DNA of 64,000 nt from Orbilia blumenaviensis (taxonomy: Eukaryota; Ascomycota; Orbiliomycetes; Orbiliales; Orbiliaceae). Of this stretch, positions 1 through 12,266 are shown one piece after another. The notes under the pieces are model-generated. The model made no database searches. It worked only from the letters and a program-made list of their open reading frames with translations, and had not been told where the DNA came from. Location of the stretch: the NCBI GenBank assembly GCA_036872755.1, contig JAVHNS010000002.1, positions 1,178,001 through 1,242,000 of the forward strand, read 5' to 3'. The first letter of the stretch is position 1; each line of letters begins with the position of its first letter. The translations under genes and the position numbers were made by a program.

Positions 1-975
1 CTCGTAACGCCCTCAAAACAATCCTTGCCATATGCCGAAACGAAACCATCATCTTTTCTTCTTTTCTTACATATAATCATATAATATATCGTAGGGTATA
101 GAGTAACCCTGAGTGGAGTATTACCTAGTTGTAAATAAGTAATTCTCAAAAACAATTGTCATTAGATAACCCAAAGGGGGGAGACGAAGAGTTTGTCTGG
201 CCGGCCGGCATCTGCCCTTCCTGCTCGCGAGACCCAGTCGGCTTCAGTGGGACCTTTCTTACAGAACACTATAATCCCTGATCCTGAATCGATCGAATCC
301 CCGAAACAAATTGGAAAGAAAGTAAAAATTCTGCACCAGCGGAACAATGGATATCACACATACATTGCCCTTCCTTTTCCATTACCCATTGTTCAATTCG
401 CATGCTACGGGGTCTTGCCGGGCAGTCAGCTAAAACCTTTCTTATTCCAATCTAGCAAACACAACCCCCCTTAATGGATGTCTTTGTTTTAGGAGCTAAG
501 GCAATTCGCCGATTCACTTTTCTAGAAAGCTTCTTTAACTCCGCCCATGTATTATAGACTTGTATTACTCGATGTTTTTTAGGATTAGAGAGAAGTGGGG
601 GAGAGAGGAGGAAGATGAAGAAATCCCAAGAAACGTATGACCGAGCTTTTTTTATTTTATGGGAAACGAGCAAGGCTGTGCCTAGCAGAGAGAACGACTA
701 GAAGAAAATGAAGATACATAGTATAAAAAAAGGGTTTTTTCAGAATGAAGATTCTGCTTGCCTCCATATTGTCATATACCGGAACGCCTTGCTGCCTGTT
801 TCGCTACAAGATCATATAATATAATGCAAAAGAAAGGATGGGGGGAAAAATTATAACAGTTTAAAAGAACAGAGAAAGCGAGAAGAGGAAACCGAAAAAG
901 CCTTGCTTCCGTAAATGATGGTATCTCCTTTCGCCCCTTAGCACGTGTGAAATCGGATAATTCACGAGCAGACCA

Positions 976-1006
<31 letters not shown>

Positions 1007-1010
1007 CTCC
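1..1010. other. 3' flank of MED14; no gene seen
   Basis: No recognisable coding region on either strand; the open frames here are short and of random composition. The only clear feature is an uninterrupted run of 28 A at 975-1002, which lies just past the MED14 stop codon and therefore reads as poly-T on the MED14 sense strand. The run is not a poly(A) tail relic of MED14, because its orientation is opposite. Confidence 0.6.
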
Positions 1011-3996
1011 TTATCCATCCATCACTGCTATTTCGCTCTCTTCCGGTGGCTCGGGCGACATGATAGTGGTATGTATCCGAGACAGTACCATCCCAACCGC
1101 ATCCTTGTTTGCTACAAGTCCGTTCTTCAAACCCTCGAAACCCAGTCCCGACTCCATCCAAATATGCCTCAGGCGCTGCACCGCGTCATGGTGGTTCGTC
1201 TCCTGAAGCTGGCTCCGAAGCATCGGGTCACGGATGAACCACCAGACTGAATCTCGGCGAGTCCGTAATTTGATGTCTATAACGAAGTTCTTCTTCAAGT
1301 ACTCAATGCGATACCACTCTGACGATCGCGCTAGGACGAAGACTTCGTCTTCAGGAGAACTATCCTCAATCTTGTCGAGTGCCACTAGTAGGGGCAATGT
1401 AAGATAAAGTGTACCAACAACCGCAGTTAGGCCTCGCTGGTTCAATAGGGTGCGCAGGAAGCTACTAATACGGCGGTGAGGGTTCGCGGTTGGGGTGTCG
1501 AAGACAAGCTCCATTTCGTGTTCGCCGTCAAAAGTAACCTCCGCCGACAGTTCTGGCTTCTTATTGTAGATGAACCCAATCTTGCCAAGGGTTACCGTCT
1601 TCGCTGTCAATTTGTACTTTTGCACCGTAGTGATAAACCCGATGAGTCGTTCTATTCTATGGAGTCTCTCGGTGATAGCATCTGTGACAATAGATCCGAC
1701 GGATACCACAAACTGCATGATGAATGTTCCAGAACGAGGGTGAAATGCAACATCAGACTTGGCGGCCGAGAGGTCTGCGGAATGTAAGCGAGTCATTGGT
1801 GTCTTCATTTTCCCCTCGACTAAGACCGTTATATTTCCTTTGCGATCAAGGTCATGCAGGCTCATCCGAAGATTGTTAGCGCCCCAATCAGACTTAGTAA
1901 GAGCTTTGAAATTGATGTTTAGTGTGGGTATCATTATGGCTGCCCCGGTGTTATTCGTCGGTATTAGACGGTAGTCGATGCCGTCAGCACTCAACTTGCG
2001 AGTGTTCGTGTAGAGTGTGATAAACGATGCTACCATCCTTTCGAGATTCTCGAGGAACTGGTATGTCACCTGCTGGTTTCCAGATATCGGTAACCGCTGA
2101 GCATCGTTTATTGTCCACCCCCCCCGTACGGATTCGTTTCTAGAAGTGCCAGCGTTAGAGGGGACCGACATCAACATCATTTGCGAAACTTACATCTCGA
2201 CAACCCACCAGTAATCACCGGTCACACCCAAAGAAACCGCCAATATCCAGTTGTCAGACCAGGACTTCTTCCGCATGTACATTATATACATGGTGCCGGA
2301 TCCGAAAAACTTCTTGAGCTCAATCAGCTTGGGATTAAGCATTTTGAGGATTTCCCAACCCATGCTTTTCGCTCTCAATTCGATTTCTTCCTGCATAGTC
2401 ATGAACCTAATTTTGCTGATAGTTTCGTGTGCCTTATTCGCTGCATCCGGGAGCTGGTTCAGGGTATTTTCTCCTCTGATCACCATATGAGATGGGCGTT
2501 GAAGAGCAAACCGTCCAGTGATTGGTTCGATGATAACAGTCAAGTCTCGAGAGGGCGTAAGCTGGACGGTTAGCTTGGACAAGCTCGACGTGTCCGATGC
2601 TAGTTGGAGGTTAAGATGATCAGCCCCGAAATTCGGTAGCCGGTGGAGCTGTCTGTATATGCTCTTCAGAATATAGGCAGTATGCCTAGCAATCACCGAT
2701 TTTAGAAGTGATTCTGCTGACAGGTCTCCAACATCCTATAGTCAAATCTATTAGAAACAGGGGCATGCACTACCACATTGCAGAATGACTTACGAATATG
2801 ATATCAGCAATCGACGCCTCCTTCGCATCTCTCATCCACCGAAACGATAACGAGCTTGATACCCCTTGCTCGGGGTTTCCTCTTCGAATACCAATTTCGA
2901 TCCAGTTCTTGGCACCAGGTTTCCCTTGCCAGTATTGAACCACAAGCGTCCGTTTAATCATATTGATATAGAGCGTATCCGACCATTTCCCTTGAGACAT
3001 TTCGAGGAACTGTCTTCGAAGTATCGCGATCTTGTGTGTCATAACAAAGTCATGTAGAAAGTCATATATCCCAACCAGCCCCTTATTCTTCAAGATTTCG
3101 TCTCCTCTACCTTCTAGCTCTCCGCGTAGCCTATCCATCGGCAGCGTCTTAAGTGCCGGCTTGAATATTAGACGGAAATCAATGAAGTAGAGTTGCGAAG
3201 AGTGATCTTCGTCTGCTATCGACATATCCAACTCGAATTCATGCGGCGATGTAAATGTGACCCGACCCGAGCTGATTTCATATTGGTTGAAATAGACGGG
3301 TGGGATATCGTGGAGATTGAACCGGATGTGAAGGAGGGTATTGATGTTTTTGAATGTTTTGGCGATCTCCGACGATGTTAAAGGCTGAGGTGGAACGTAG
3401 TATTCCCGGGCAGAAGTGCGATGTGGATCGCCAGTCGAAAGAGTCCTGACAGCAGTCGCCAGATCCGGGTTGGGAATTTTTGCATTCACCATGGCCCTCT
3501 GTGCTTCCACCACCTCCCAGACCACTTTGTCGTAGTTCATCCGCTGGTCATCCATCCATACCTTAAGGTCGATGACCCTGCTCACATCCGCGTTCTTTCC
3601 GGCCCATTGCGCTAGAACCAGTACCTTTATGAACTGCTGCCGCGTGTCGGAAAGATACTTAAGTAACCGTTTTCTTCGGGCCGCATCACTACCTTCCTGG
3701 AGGCTATCTACGATTTCTAACAATTTGCCATAGGAAGATTGTACGGTTCGGTCGATTATGGTACTTAGTGATTGATAACCGTGGGTGATTTGGGGTAACG
3801 GCGGAGCCTCGTCTAGGGAAAGGTGTACAAGTGCATTGCTTGGATCCTCGTCGGTCATCGGCGAGCCGTCCATCTTCTGTGGGGTCCCCATTGCCGAAAG
3901 GTTCTCGCGTCCCTTCCCGTTCCCATTAATGATTCCCGTATTCGAGGGATTGCCTTCATGACTGCCATGGCCGTTTATTTCGATTGCAGCTGGCAT
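1011..3996 (-). CDS. MED14: Mediator complex subunit 14 (Rgr1-type)
   Basis: MED14 is the backbone subunit of the Mediator complex. It links the middle, tail and head modules and passes activator signals to RNA polymerase II in the nucleus. The model has three exons: 3996-2794, 2735-2194 and 2139-1011, with introns of 58 and 54 nt (gtaagt donors), giving 957 residues, close to the fungal norm of about 1000. After a Gly/Asn-rich leader the conserved N-terminal domain (roughly residues 70-260) shows the family pattern of an ILERT-like start (TIIDRTVQSSYGKL), a KRLLKYL helix and QFIKVLVLAQW. The first splice joins ADIIF to DVGDLSAESLLKSV, and the second restores INESVRGGW; both junctions read as family-like sequence. 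The start ATG at 3996 is the first in frame before the low-complexity leader. No neighbour overlaps it, and its regulation is not visible. Confidence 0.9.
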
Positions 3997-6900
3997 AGTT
4001 GCCGCGCTGCCACCCGTTGCGGGCTTTCAAACGAAGACTCCCTGCCGACCGTTTCGGTCGCGCTCACGCGGCGATGAAATCGTTCGGTAGGCGTTTTTGG
4101 TGTATGTGTCGGTACGTCAGAGGTGGCCTCGGAGGCTAGAAGGTTCGCAAAATGGGCCGCTTGAGGGAGTGTATTGTCTCGGCCGATGCCTAGAGGGTGA
4201 TGTCGGATCGATGCGGACCAGCGGCGCTGTTGATGTGGTGCGATGGTTTCGATGTTTGGTGGTTGGTTGGAGATGGGTATAAAATTGTTTGGTAAAGGAG
4301 GGCGACTCGAATCCGCGGCAGACAGGCGAATCTTCAATGTTGCGTTTCGATTTGCAACACAAAACACCACTGTGGCACCACAACACGGTTTCGATTCGCC
4401 AAGAGGAGCAATAGTAACTTTCAACTTTGTGTTGCCTGGTTCCAGCGAGACCAATAGTAACTATAGCGGAATGCCATGACGCCTCAGCTGATCTGGCATA
4501 GTCACTTGCACTAAGTAGGTCACTACCTAGGTATTTGCAAATATCATTGGGCATCAAGCTCGATACTATGCAATGCATTGATACACCTTACACGACATCT
4601 TCGTCACCTTCGTAATCTATGCACGACCTTAAACTGTTTTAGCAGGTATTCGAGCACGATTATAATATAATTACGGGAGGCGTTCGAGAGGGAGTTACCC
4701 ATTATTACGTATTTGCGCAGTCCGAGATCGAATGTAAGCGTACTATGTCCACAGTCAGTTAACAATGGATTAGGCTTAGGCTTGTTGGGGCCAAGCGGGT
4801 ATGCTCTGTCGTATTTTCATAGCGCAACCTAAGAGTTTTATACGGTTTTCCCACAGCCTGCATAGATCTACTTAAATACGGCAGATACAGAGACTGGTCC
4901 GATACTAACGTCGTTCAATTTCGACCCCAGACCAGCTTCAAACCCAGGTGCTTTCGAGCCAGCAGAGATCTTGGAAATATGGTAAGCACACATATATATA
5001 GTCGGCCGAGTGATCATGCTTGGAACTAGTATACCACGCTTTTGTTGAGGCTGGCTTACGAGACCAGTATACCATACTTCAAATTTCCAATATCTTACAT
5101 TTAGACTCCCTCGTGTACGTGTAGGCCTGGGAGGTATCTAGATAATATCGGTACACATGGCACTAGTTCATCATGTACATCTGTTCCAAACCAGTACAGT
5201 TGTGTTTTATCTCAGCCCAGAAAGCTCGAGAGCCCAATGGTAGATTTCTAGCTTCCTGAAAACCTCGCATTACATAACAGAGGCCTACAAATCATCCAGT
5301 CTTGTCCCGGACCTTAAGGAAATATATTCCAAGACACACGGGCTACAATAAGACCGGAAATGTCCCTTATTTGAACGACTTGAAATGTTTTATTATTATT
5401 ATTATTATTACCTTAGGGTGACGGTGCGAGACAAGTGGAAGAAATGGGGCTAATAGAATCGGACAAAGAATCGGGGATAGGGGAGTACAGATTCAGACAT
5501 GCAGCATCTCCTAGCTGGTCAAGTCTTTTAGTATGATATCTGCGGCAGAGATGGCGCCGGGTCAGCTCAACGTCAGGAGATTGCAGGGACGATTGATGAC
5601 TCCTATAAACGGTTTTCACCTCTTTCGCGAAGGACAAATAGTTGGAATGCCAATTGAATATTTGGACCACAGCCAGCAGGAAGACACCAGCCAACCTCCA
5701 TGACGAGGGTCGGAAACGCCGGCTCAAAAAGACTGATGACAGCATCCAGCTCCTTGATCGTGGCTTGGTATGGAGAGGTGAAACAATTGAACACCTCGTA
5801 GAAACACATGTTCAGTGATTCGCCATATCTACAAGTGAAGATAGAAAAGTTTAACTGGAGAGGCAGTTACCCCGAGGTCAGTTCTCACCGATGACATCAA
5901 CTAGGTCCTCCCAACGAGACTAGGTCCTCCTGCAGAACTCAGCAACCAGCCCATGGAGACCCCGTTGTCAAGTGTTGCGTGTTTAGTTACAGTTACCTAA
6001 ATAATTAATACAACAAATGTTGGAAGTGTTGGATATTTTTTGGAGCAGAGGATGTTATTTACAGGAATACTTACCTCCATTCTCAAATTCTTCAACCTCT
6101 TCTTTTAATAGGACTTACTCTCACCTAAAATCCACGATCCTGTTTGATACTTCCTGTTTTAGTTGTTCTAACCAATTTTCTGATACTGAAGGAAATTGAG
6201 AGGGGTTTATATCTCTTAGCTGATGTGTGTGTGTGTGTACCTATGTATATATATCAAATGACCATGGGCATAGTTGAACTGACCGTGGTGCCGCCTTTGG
6301 CTGATTGATACTTCTATGGCTCTATGGCAGTTGGTTGTCCCTTGTACAATCTCCCAAAGTGATATCGGTCAATCCTGACAACGTTATGCCATCTGGGAGA
6401 TATATATAGGTTAGCATAGATATAATTGTTGAGCGTAGGCCTCGAGGTTCACGCTTCTCCGAGGACTGAGGTTTATGCCTTTAACCTACTCTCAAGGCCA
6501 GTATGAGATCGACTACCTATGACTACGGCCCTTCCCTCATGATGTATTGCTTTTACGAACGTTCGTGTGTTTCTACGTGAAGACCACTGTGACATCTAGG
6601 TACGAAATGGGTCACCATCGATATCTTCTTTCCTTTCCCCTTCTTTCGCTAAGAAAAAAAAGGGAAAGAAGGAAAGAAAGTATTAATATGACTATTAATC
6701 AATCGCGAAGGCGATTGCAAAAGCTGGGAGGGTAAAGGGAAAGAACAAGGAAACAAAGTAAGAAGAAGGGGAAAACATATTCATCGGCAGAGCCAGGATT
6801 ACACAATGGCCTTGGTTGCACTATCAACCCTGAGCCTGTGCTTTCCTTCACGGTTCGTCATTATCCTTCGCCAACGCTACTGACGCTTGGGCCGCAAGAA

Positions 6901-8500
6901 AAAAACGCGGCCACAGCGTACGCCTTTGCCTCTTTGCAGTCTAACCTTAACGCCTCTATCGAAGCTATCATAGCGATGACGAGACTGATGATCTATATTA
7001 TGACGGGTTTGATGATGACATAGGCTATGATGCTGTCTAGGCTGTCCCAATCAGTGGCAGTTCGTATTGACTTCTCTGCAGTTCTCATAGCGAGTGCTAA
7101 ATCCTCCCCATCTGCCATCTACATTAACTTCACGTTAGTCAACGAACAGTTAAGACTACAGTCTGGGAGCATGAGCTATTAAGGGATCAATACGAACGTG
7201 GAGGTCGACTTCGACTGTGCAACAAAGAATTCCTCGCCGGTGCGATAATAGTAGGCTGCTACCCTTGATATCGTTGAGGTATACCTGTTCGATTATTTCC
7301 CCTCTGGACATTTGAAAGTTTGGGGTACTTAGTATGTTAAACCTGATGCTATAGGTTTTGATGAAGGAGGAATTACACTGTAGTAGATGCCGCCTGGGAG
7401 AGACTAAGGATGGTGACGAGGCGAAGGACAGAACTTCTGTATGGATAACTGAATATACGTATTTATCGCTATATAAGCCATGCATATGAACAAATGATCA
7501 ACCTAGTCATCTTCCTGCAACACAGACATCACCATGCTAACACGGCGCCGAGGCCGACATTCAGGCATAAAGCATTTTCCAGACTATCTTATACTAAGAT
7601 ATGTTCGCAATACAATCCTATAGCTGCTTAGGTATATGGTTTACGTATAAAAGCATGATCTTGGTCCTAAGAGCAGATAGCATACGTCATATCCTTGTGC
7701 TATTTATATCCATAGGCTAACTAGTCTATATATATACTCAATTATCTTGATGATCCATTGGGTCCTTTGAAGTGCGATAGACCATAATGTATATCTCTAC
7801 TATACGGATAACGTATATAACCAAAATTCCCATCCGCGCCCGGTTCACCGAACCAGTTCCTAAAGATTGTATATTCTCACCGGGAACGGTATTTTTTTTT
7901 TTTTTTTTTAAGATTTTGTTGGACGAAATCGATTTGATGGGTTACCAGTTTCTCCAAGATATGGAATAACTCGTTAAGACGGTTTTCTACATGGAAATAT
8001 CCCCTGTCTTTGGAAAAGGCTTGCAAAGTATTTTCGTAATGTATCGAATAGCTCGTTTCCTAGGCTAAACAAGAAATGACTTATGATTCGTCTCCTTTGC
8101 ATGTACGCGGTCAACAGCGTCCGGGACTGAGACTACTAGATATATATATAAATTCATTCGAACCCGTTATAATTAAAGCTATGGCGTTAGGCACCCTCAA
8201 GGCCCCGTATCGCCACCTTATAGGAACCCTGCAGATAAGGGATGTGAGAATCCATCATGTGACTGGTACCAGATCTGGAACACTTAAGTACTTACCTAAT
8301 TACCGTATATAGGGCTCAAGCAGCCGTGCAGTCCCGTGAATTATTGCGTTGTGCTTTGCCTAAAGAAGGAATTAAGCTAGTCTCGCCGCTCAGCACTACC
8401 AGAGGATCTATATGCGGGAGATCTGGATCCAAAGTTACCTTAACCGGATCATGTCATTATATCCGCGCCGTTGGACGTCATATATTACCCTCTGCGCGAA
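3997..8500. other. 4.5-kb AT-rich intergenic region
   Basis: This stretch separates the divergently transcribed MED14 and NLR genes. I find no coding region I can defend. It holds (ATT)n near 5391-5410, a TG run near 6222-6238, a T18 tract at 7892-7909 and a short tandem ACTAGGTCCTCC motif near 5900-5933. A minus-strand pair of frames at 5413-5809 is rejected separately. The NLR promoter must lie at its right end. Confidence 0.5.
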
Positions 8501-11500
8501 ATGGACACTCAACATAGATCTCATCAGGATTATACTTTAGGATGGATATGCGCCTTGCCCAAAGAACAGACAGCTGCAAAGGCGATGTTGGACCAGATCC
8601 ATCCGGATCTCCCAAAGTCAGCAAACGACGATAACACATACAGTCTTGGGTCTATTGGCGAACACAATATCGTCATAGCGTGTTTGCCAAAAGACACCGT
8701 TGGCACTAATGAGGCAGCTATAGTTGCGGCTCAAATGCTTAACACTTTTCCGTCAATCAAAATTGGTCTAATGGTTGGTATTGGCGGCGGCATCCCGCCA
8801 AAGATTAGACTGGGTGACGTTGTAGTGGGAACCCAAGTCATACAGTGGGATTTCGGGAAGGCTGGGATAAACAGTAGCTTTGAACGGACCAGTGCGATAC
8901 AACGGCCCCCGCGTGCATTGCGGACAGCGGTCTCAAGGTTGGAAACAGAACATGATATGCACGGGCCAAAGATATCACAATATTTGCATATTATGAAAGA
9001 AAAATGGCCGAACCTAGCGCCGAAATTCGGCTGGTCTGAAGCTCTTTCGGATCCTCTAACTAGCCCAGGAAACGTTAATTCTAGCCAGAGTACTAACAAA
9101 TATAACCTATTAGCAAGCTGGCTAAACCTGGTACCGAATTACAGTTGGATCGAATATCTGAAGTACCCGCTACGGGCTTCAGGAAATTCCGGAGGCCTTG
9201 GTACTAAACGCGTTATCAGCGTCCAGAGAAAACCCGGTGATTTACAAGTCCACTATGGCCTTGTTGCATCCGGGAACCAAGTTATCAAAGACGCAAAGTT
9301 TCGTGACAGTCTTAATGAGAGCCTTGGGGGGAAGGTTTTGTGCGTCGAAATGGAAGCAGCAGGGTTAATGAGTTTCCCATATATCGTAATCCGAGGAATT
9401 TGCGACTATGCAGACGCACGAAAAAACGATGATTGGCAAGAGTATGCTGCAACAGTAGCTGGGGCGTGTGCAAAAGAGTTGTTGGGATATGTGCAACCAA
9501 GTGAGGTTGATAAAGAACGCCCAATAAGAGAAATATTGAGTCAAGGTTAGCCATACGATCCATCCTTCTCCATAGATATACCCGCTATCGATAGCCATCT
9601 AGACGGTAGCAAGCGCCAGGCAGCGGGTTTCTAATCTGCATGCGTAGTAATATAGTACATGATGATATTGGAGCTGTGAGATCCATACTTAACAGAAAAG
9701 AGGACCTTGAAATTCTTAACTGGCTTACACCAATTGACTACGGCCTTCAGCAAGGCGACATTTTTCAAAGACGACAATCAGGAACTGGGCAGTGGCTCCT
9801 AGAGTCCGTTGAATACCAAAACTGGCTTGCTAGTAATCAAATACTATTTTGCCCCGGCATCCCTGGTGCAGGCAAGACGGTTCTTACGGCAATTGTGGTC
9901 GACGACTTGGTTACCCGCTTTTCCAGGCGCACATCTGTAGCTACACCAGTCGGCATTGCATATATCTACTGTAGCTTCAAACGAAGCCACGAGCAGAAAT
10001 TTGAGGACCTGCTAGCAAGCGTGTTGAAACAGCTGTCGCAGAACCAGAGGTCTCTCCCGGACGCTATCAAAGAACTATTTCACAGGCACCTTGACAACCG
10101 GACCCGACCATCACGGGAGGATCTCGTCCAAGCTCTAAGGCTTGTAGTCGGTGCATATTCAAGGATTTTTATTGTCATCGACGCTCTCGATGAGTACTTA
10201 GAATCAAATAGCCGGGCTAAGCTAATATCCGAACTTTTCAACTTGCACCATGAGTACGGCGCCAATGTATTGGCTACCTCCAGATTTGTTCCACAGATTA
10301 CGGACAGGTTCAAAGCTTCTACGACTTTTGAGATCCGGGCAAGAGATGAAGATGTGCGAAGGTACCTAGATAGCCAGATCTCACAGTCAGAAAAGAAGCT
10401 ATTACAGAGCCATCACGAGTATATAATAACGGAAATCACGAGAGCCGTTCGCGGAATGTGAGTCCTAATGCGGCCTTGAGAGCGCAGGAACCCGACCGAT
10501 TGGATCTAGCAACATTGGCTGTGCCTGTAACCTGGTCTTAGAAATTTATACAGCCTACAGGAGACAATAATCCACTAATATTATCGTTTGAATGTAATAG
10601 GTTTCTCCTCGCTCAGCTTCATTTCGAATCGGTGCGATATAAGACAACTCTCAAAAAGATCAAAAATGCGCTGGAGGCCCTCCCAACTGGAGAGTCAGCG
10701 TACGACTCTGCTTATGAAAGCACTCTAGAAAGGATCAATGCTAACGACTCGGATCCCGAGAAGATGGCAAACCAGGCCCTGTGGTGGGTTATATGTGCTA
10801 AAAGGCCGCTCACGACATCGGAGCTCCAGTACGCACTTGCAATAGAAGTTGGCGAGTCTAGCCTAGACGAGGAAAACCTCCCAGAAATTCAAGATATCAT
10901 CTCTCTATGTGCTGGATTGATTACTGTTGATGAAAAAAGCGATATCGTCCGATTAGTTCACTATACGGCACAAGAGTATTTTGAACGAACCTGGGAGAAG
11001 TGGTTTCCTAATGCCCATATTGACATCACAGAGAGATGCATCACTTTTCTCTCCTACGACATGTTCAAATCACCCGATGATGATTTTCAGATAGACTTTC
11101 AACCGAAGGTTTTGTATGATTATGCCTTACAAAACTGGGGATACCACGCCAGCACATCCTCGGTAGAAAATACACCACTAGTGCTCGATTTTCTTCAGAG
11201 CGAGGCCGGAATATCCGCTTACAGTCAGGCCGTCTTAACACTTGAAGACTCCTCAGGCTATGGCAAATGGCGTCCAAAACGGACGACGGCAGTGCACCTT
11301 GCTGCGTATTTCGGATTACAGATATCCATGGGAGAGCTGCTAGTAGACGATATTGCTGCCCTGGAGGCTCAAGATGACAATGGTCGAACGGCACTTGCAC
11401 TCGCGGTGTGGTGGGGGCATGAGAATATCATAAGCCTACTAATAGACAAAGGCGCCAGCCTGGAGACAAAAGATAAAAACGACCGAACACCATTATTACA

Positions 11501-12266
11501 GACTGTGATATCACAGGGAAATACAGAAATAGTAAAATTGCTACTTGACAAAAACGCCAATGTAGAGTCTAAGGACGGATTTGGCAGAACACCTCTGTCA
11601 TGGGCCGTATGGTGGGGCCACGAGAAAGCGATAACACTTCTTCTGGACAAAGGCGCTGATCTAGAAACCAGGGATAACGACGGCCGAACACCATTGTCTT
11701 GGGCTGTCTGGTTGGGAGATGAACTAGTAATCAGGCTGTTGCTAGATAAGGGTGCTTATCTAGAAGTCACGGACGACGACGGTCAAACTCCATTATTATG
11801 GGCCGCAATGAAAGGCCATAAAAAGATGATGAGATTACTACTAGAGAAAGGCGCTGATTCAGATGCAAGAGACTATAACGGCCGTTCACCGTTATCATGG
11901 GCTGTTTGGTGGGAGGACGAGACAATGATAAAGCTTTTATTGGATAATGGGGCAAACCTGGAGGTCAGAGACAATTTTAACCAAACCCCACTATTATGGG
12001 CCGCAATGAAAGGACACGATGAAATGGTAAGAGTGTTACTTGAGAAGGGCGCCGATTTGGAAGCCACGGACAATAATAGCCGGACACCTCTTGCGTTGGC
12101 TGCATACTGGGGGCACGAAAGCGTGGTAAAACTTTTGTTGGATAAAAATGCCAACTTGGAAGCTAAGGATATGCATGGTCGGACTCCGCTGGATTTGGCT
12201 GTGCACTGGGGATATGGGGGTATGACGAAGCTACTTAATGAGAACGCCAGCACGGGCGGGGGGTGA
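8501..12266 (+). CDS. NOD-like receptor: PNP_UDP-NACHT-ankyrin repeats
   Basis: This is a fungal NLR (STAND NTPase) of the type thought to act in non-self recognition, incompatibility or programmed cell death in the cytosol. Exons 8501-9545, 9656-10457 and 10601-12266 give 1170 residues with no frame break. Residues about 8-340 form a nucleoside-phosphorylase-like sensor domain (GWICALPKEQ start, VGIGGGIP glycine loop, CVEMEAAGLM, RGICDYAD). A NACHT follows with P-loop GIPGAGKT at 416-423, Walker B IFIVIDALDE and a TSR sensor. A helical and winged-helix stretch (FLLAQLHFES, VHYTAQEYFE) precedes about ten ankyrin repeats from residue 845 to the end. Intron 1 (9546-9655) uses a GTTAGC donor; intron 2 (10458-10600) uses GTGAGT. 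The ATG at 8501 gives the usual short leader before DYTLGWICALP. The gene stands alone with 4.5 kb upstream and 3 kb downstream. The ligand cannot be told from the sequence. Confidence 0.92.

Noticed and set aside
4524..4533. TACCTAGGTA palindrome, also present near 34507, with partial copies near 24222 and 60473.
   Set aside because: Short CCTAGG-containing palindromes are common in ascomycete intergenic DNA, and four dispersed examples are not enough to claim a system.
5413..5809. Two overlapping minus-strand frames (110 and 68 codons) that looked like a possible gene fragment.
   Set aside because: I could not join them by a sensible intron into anything resembling a known domain.
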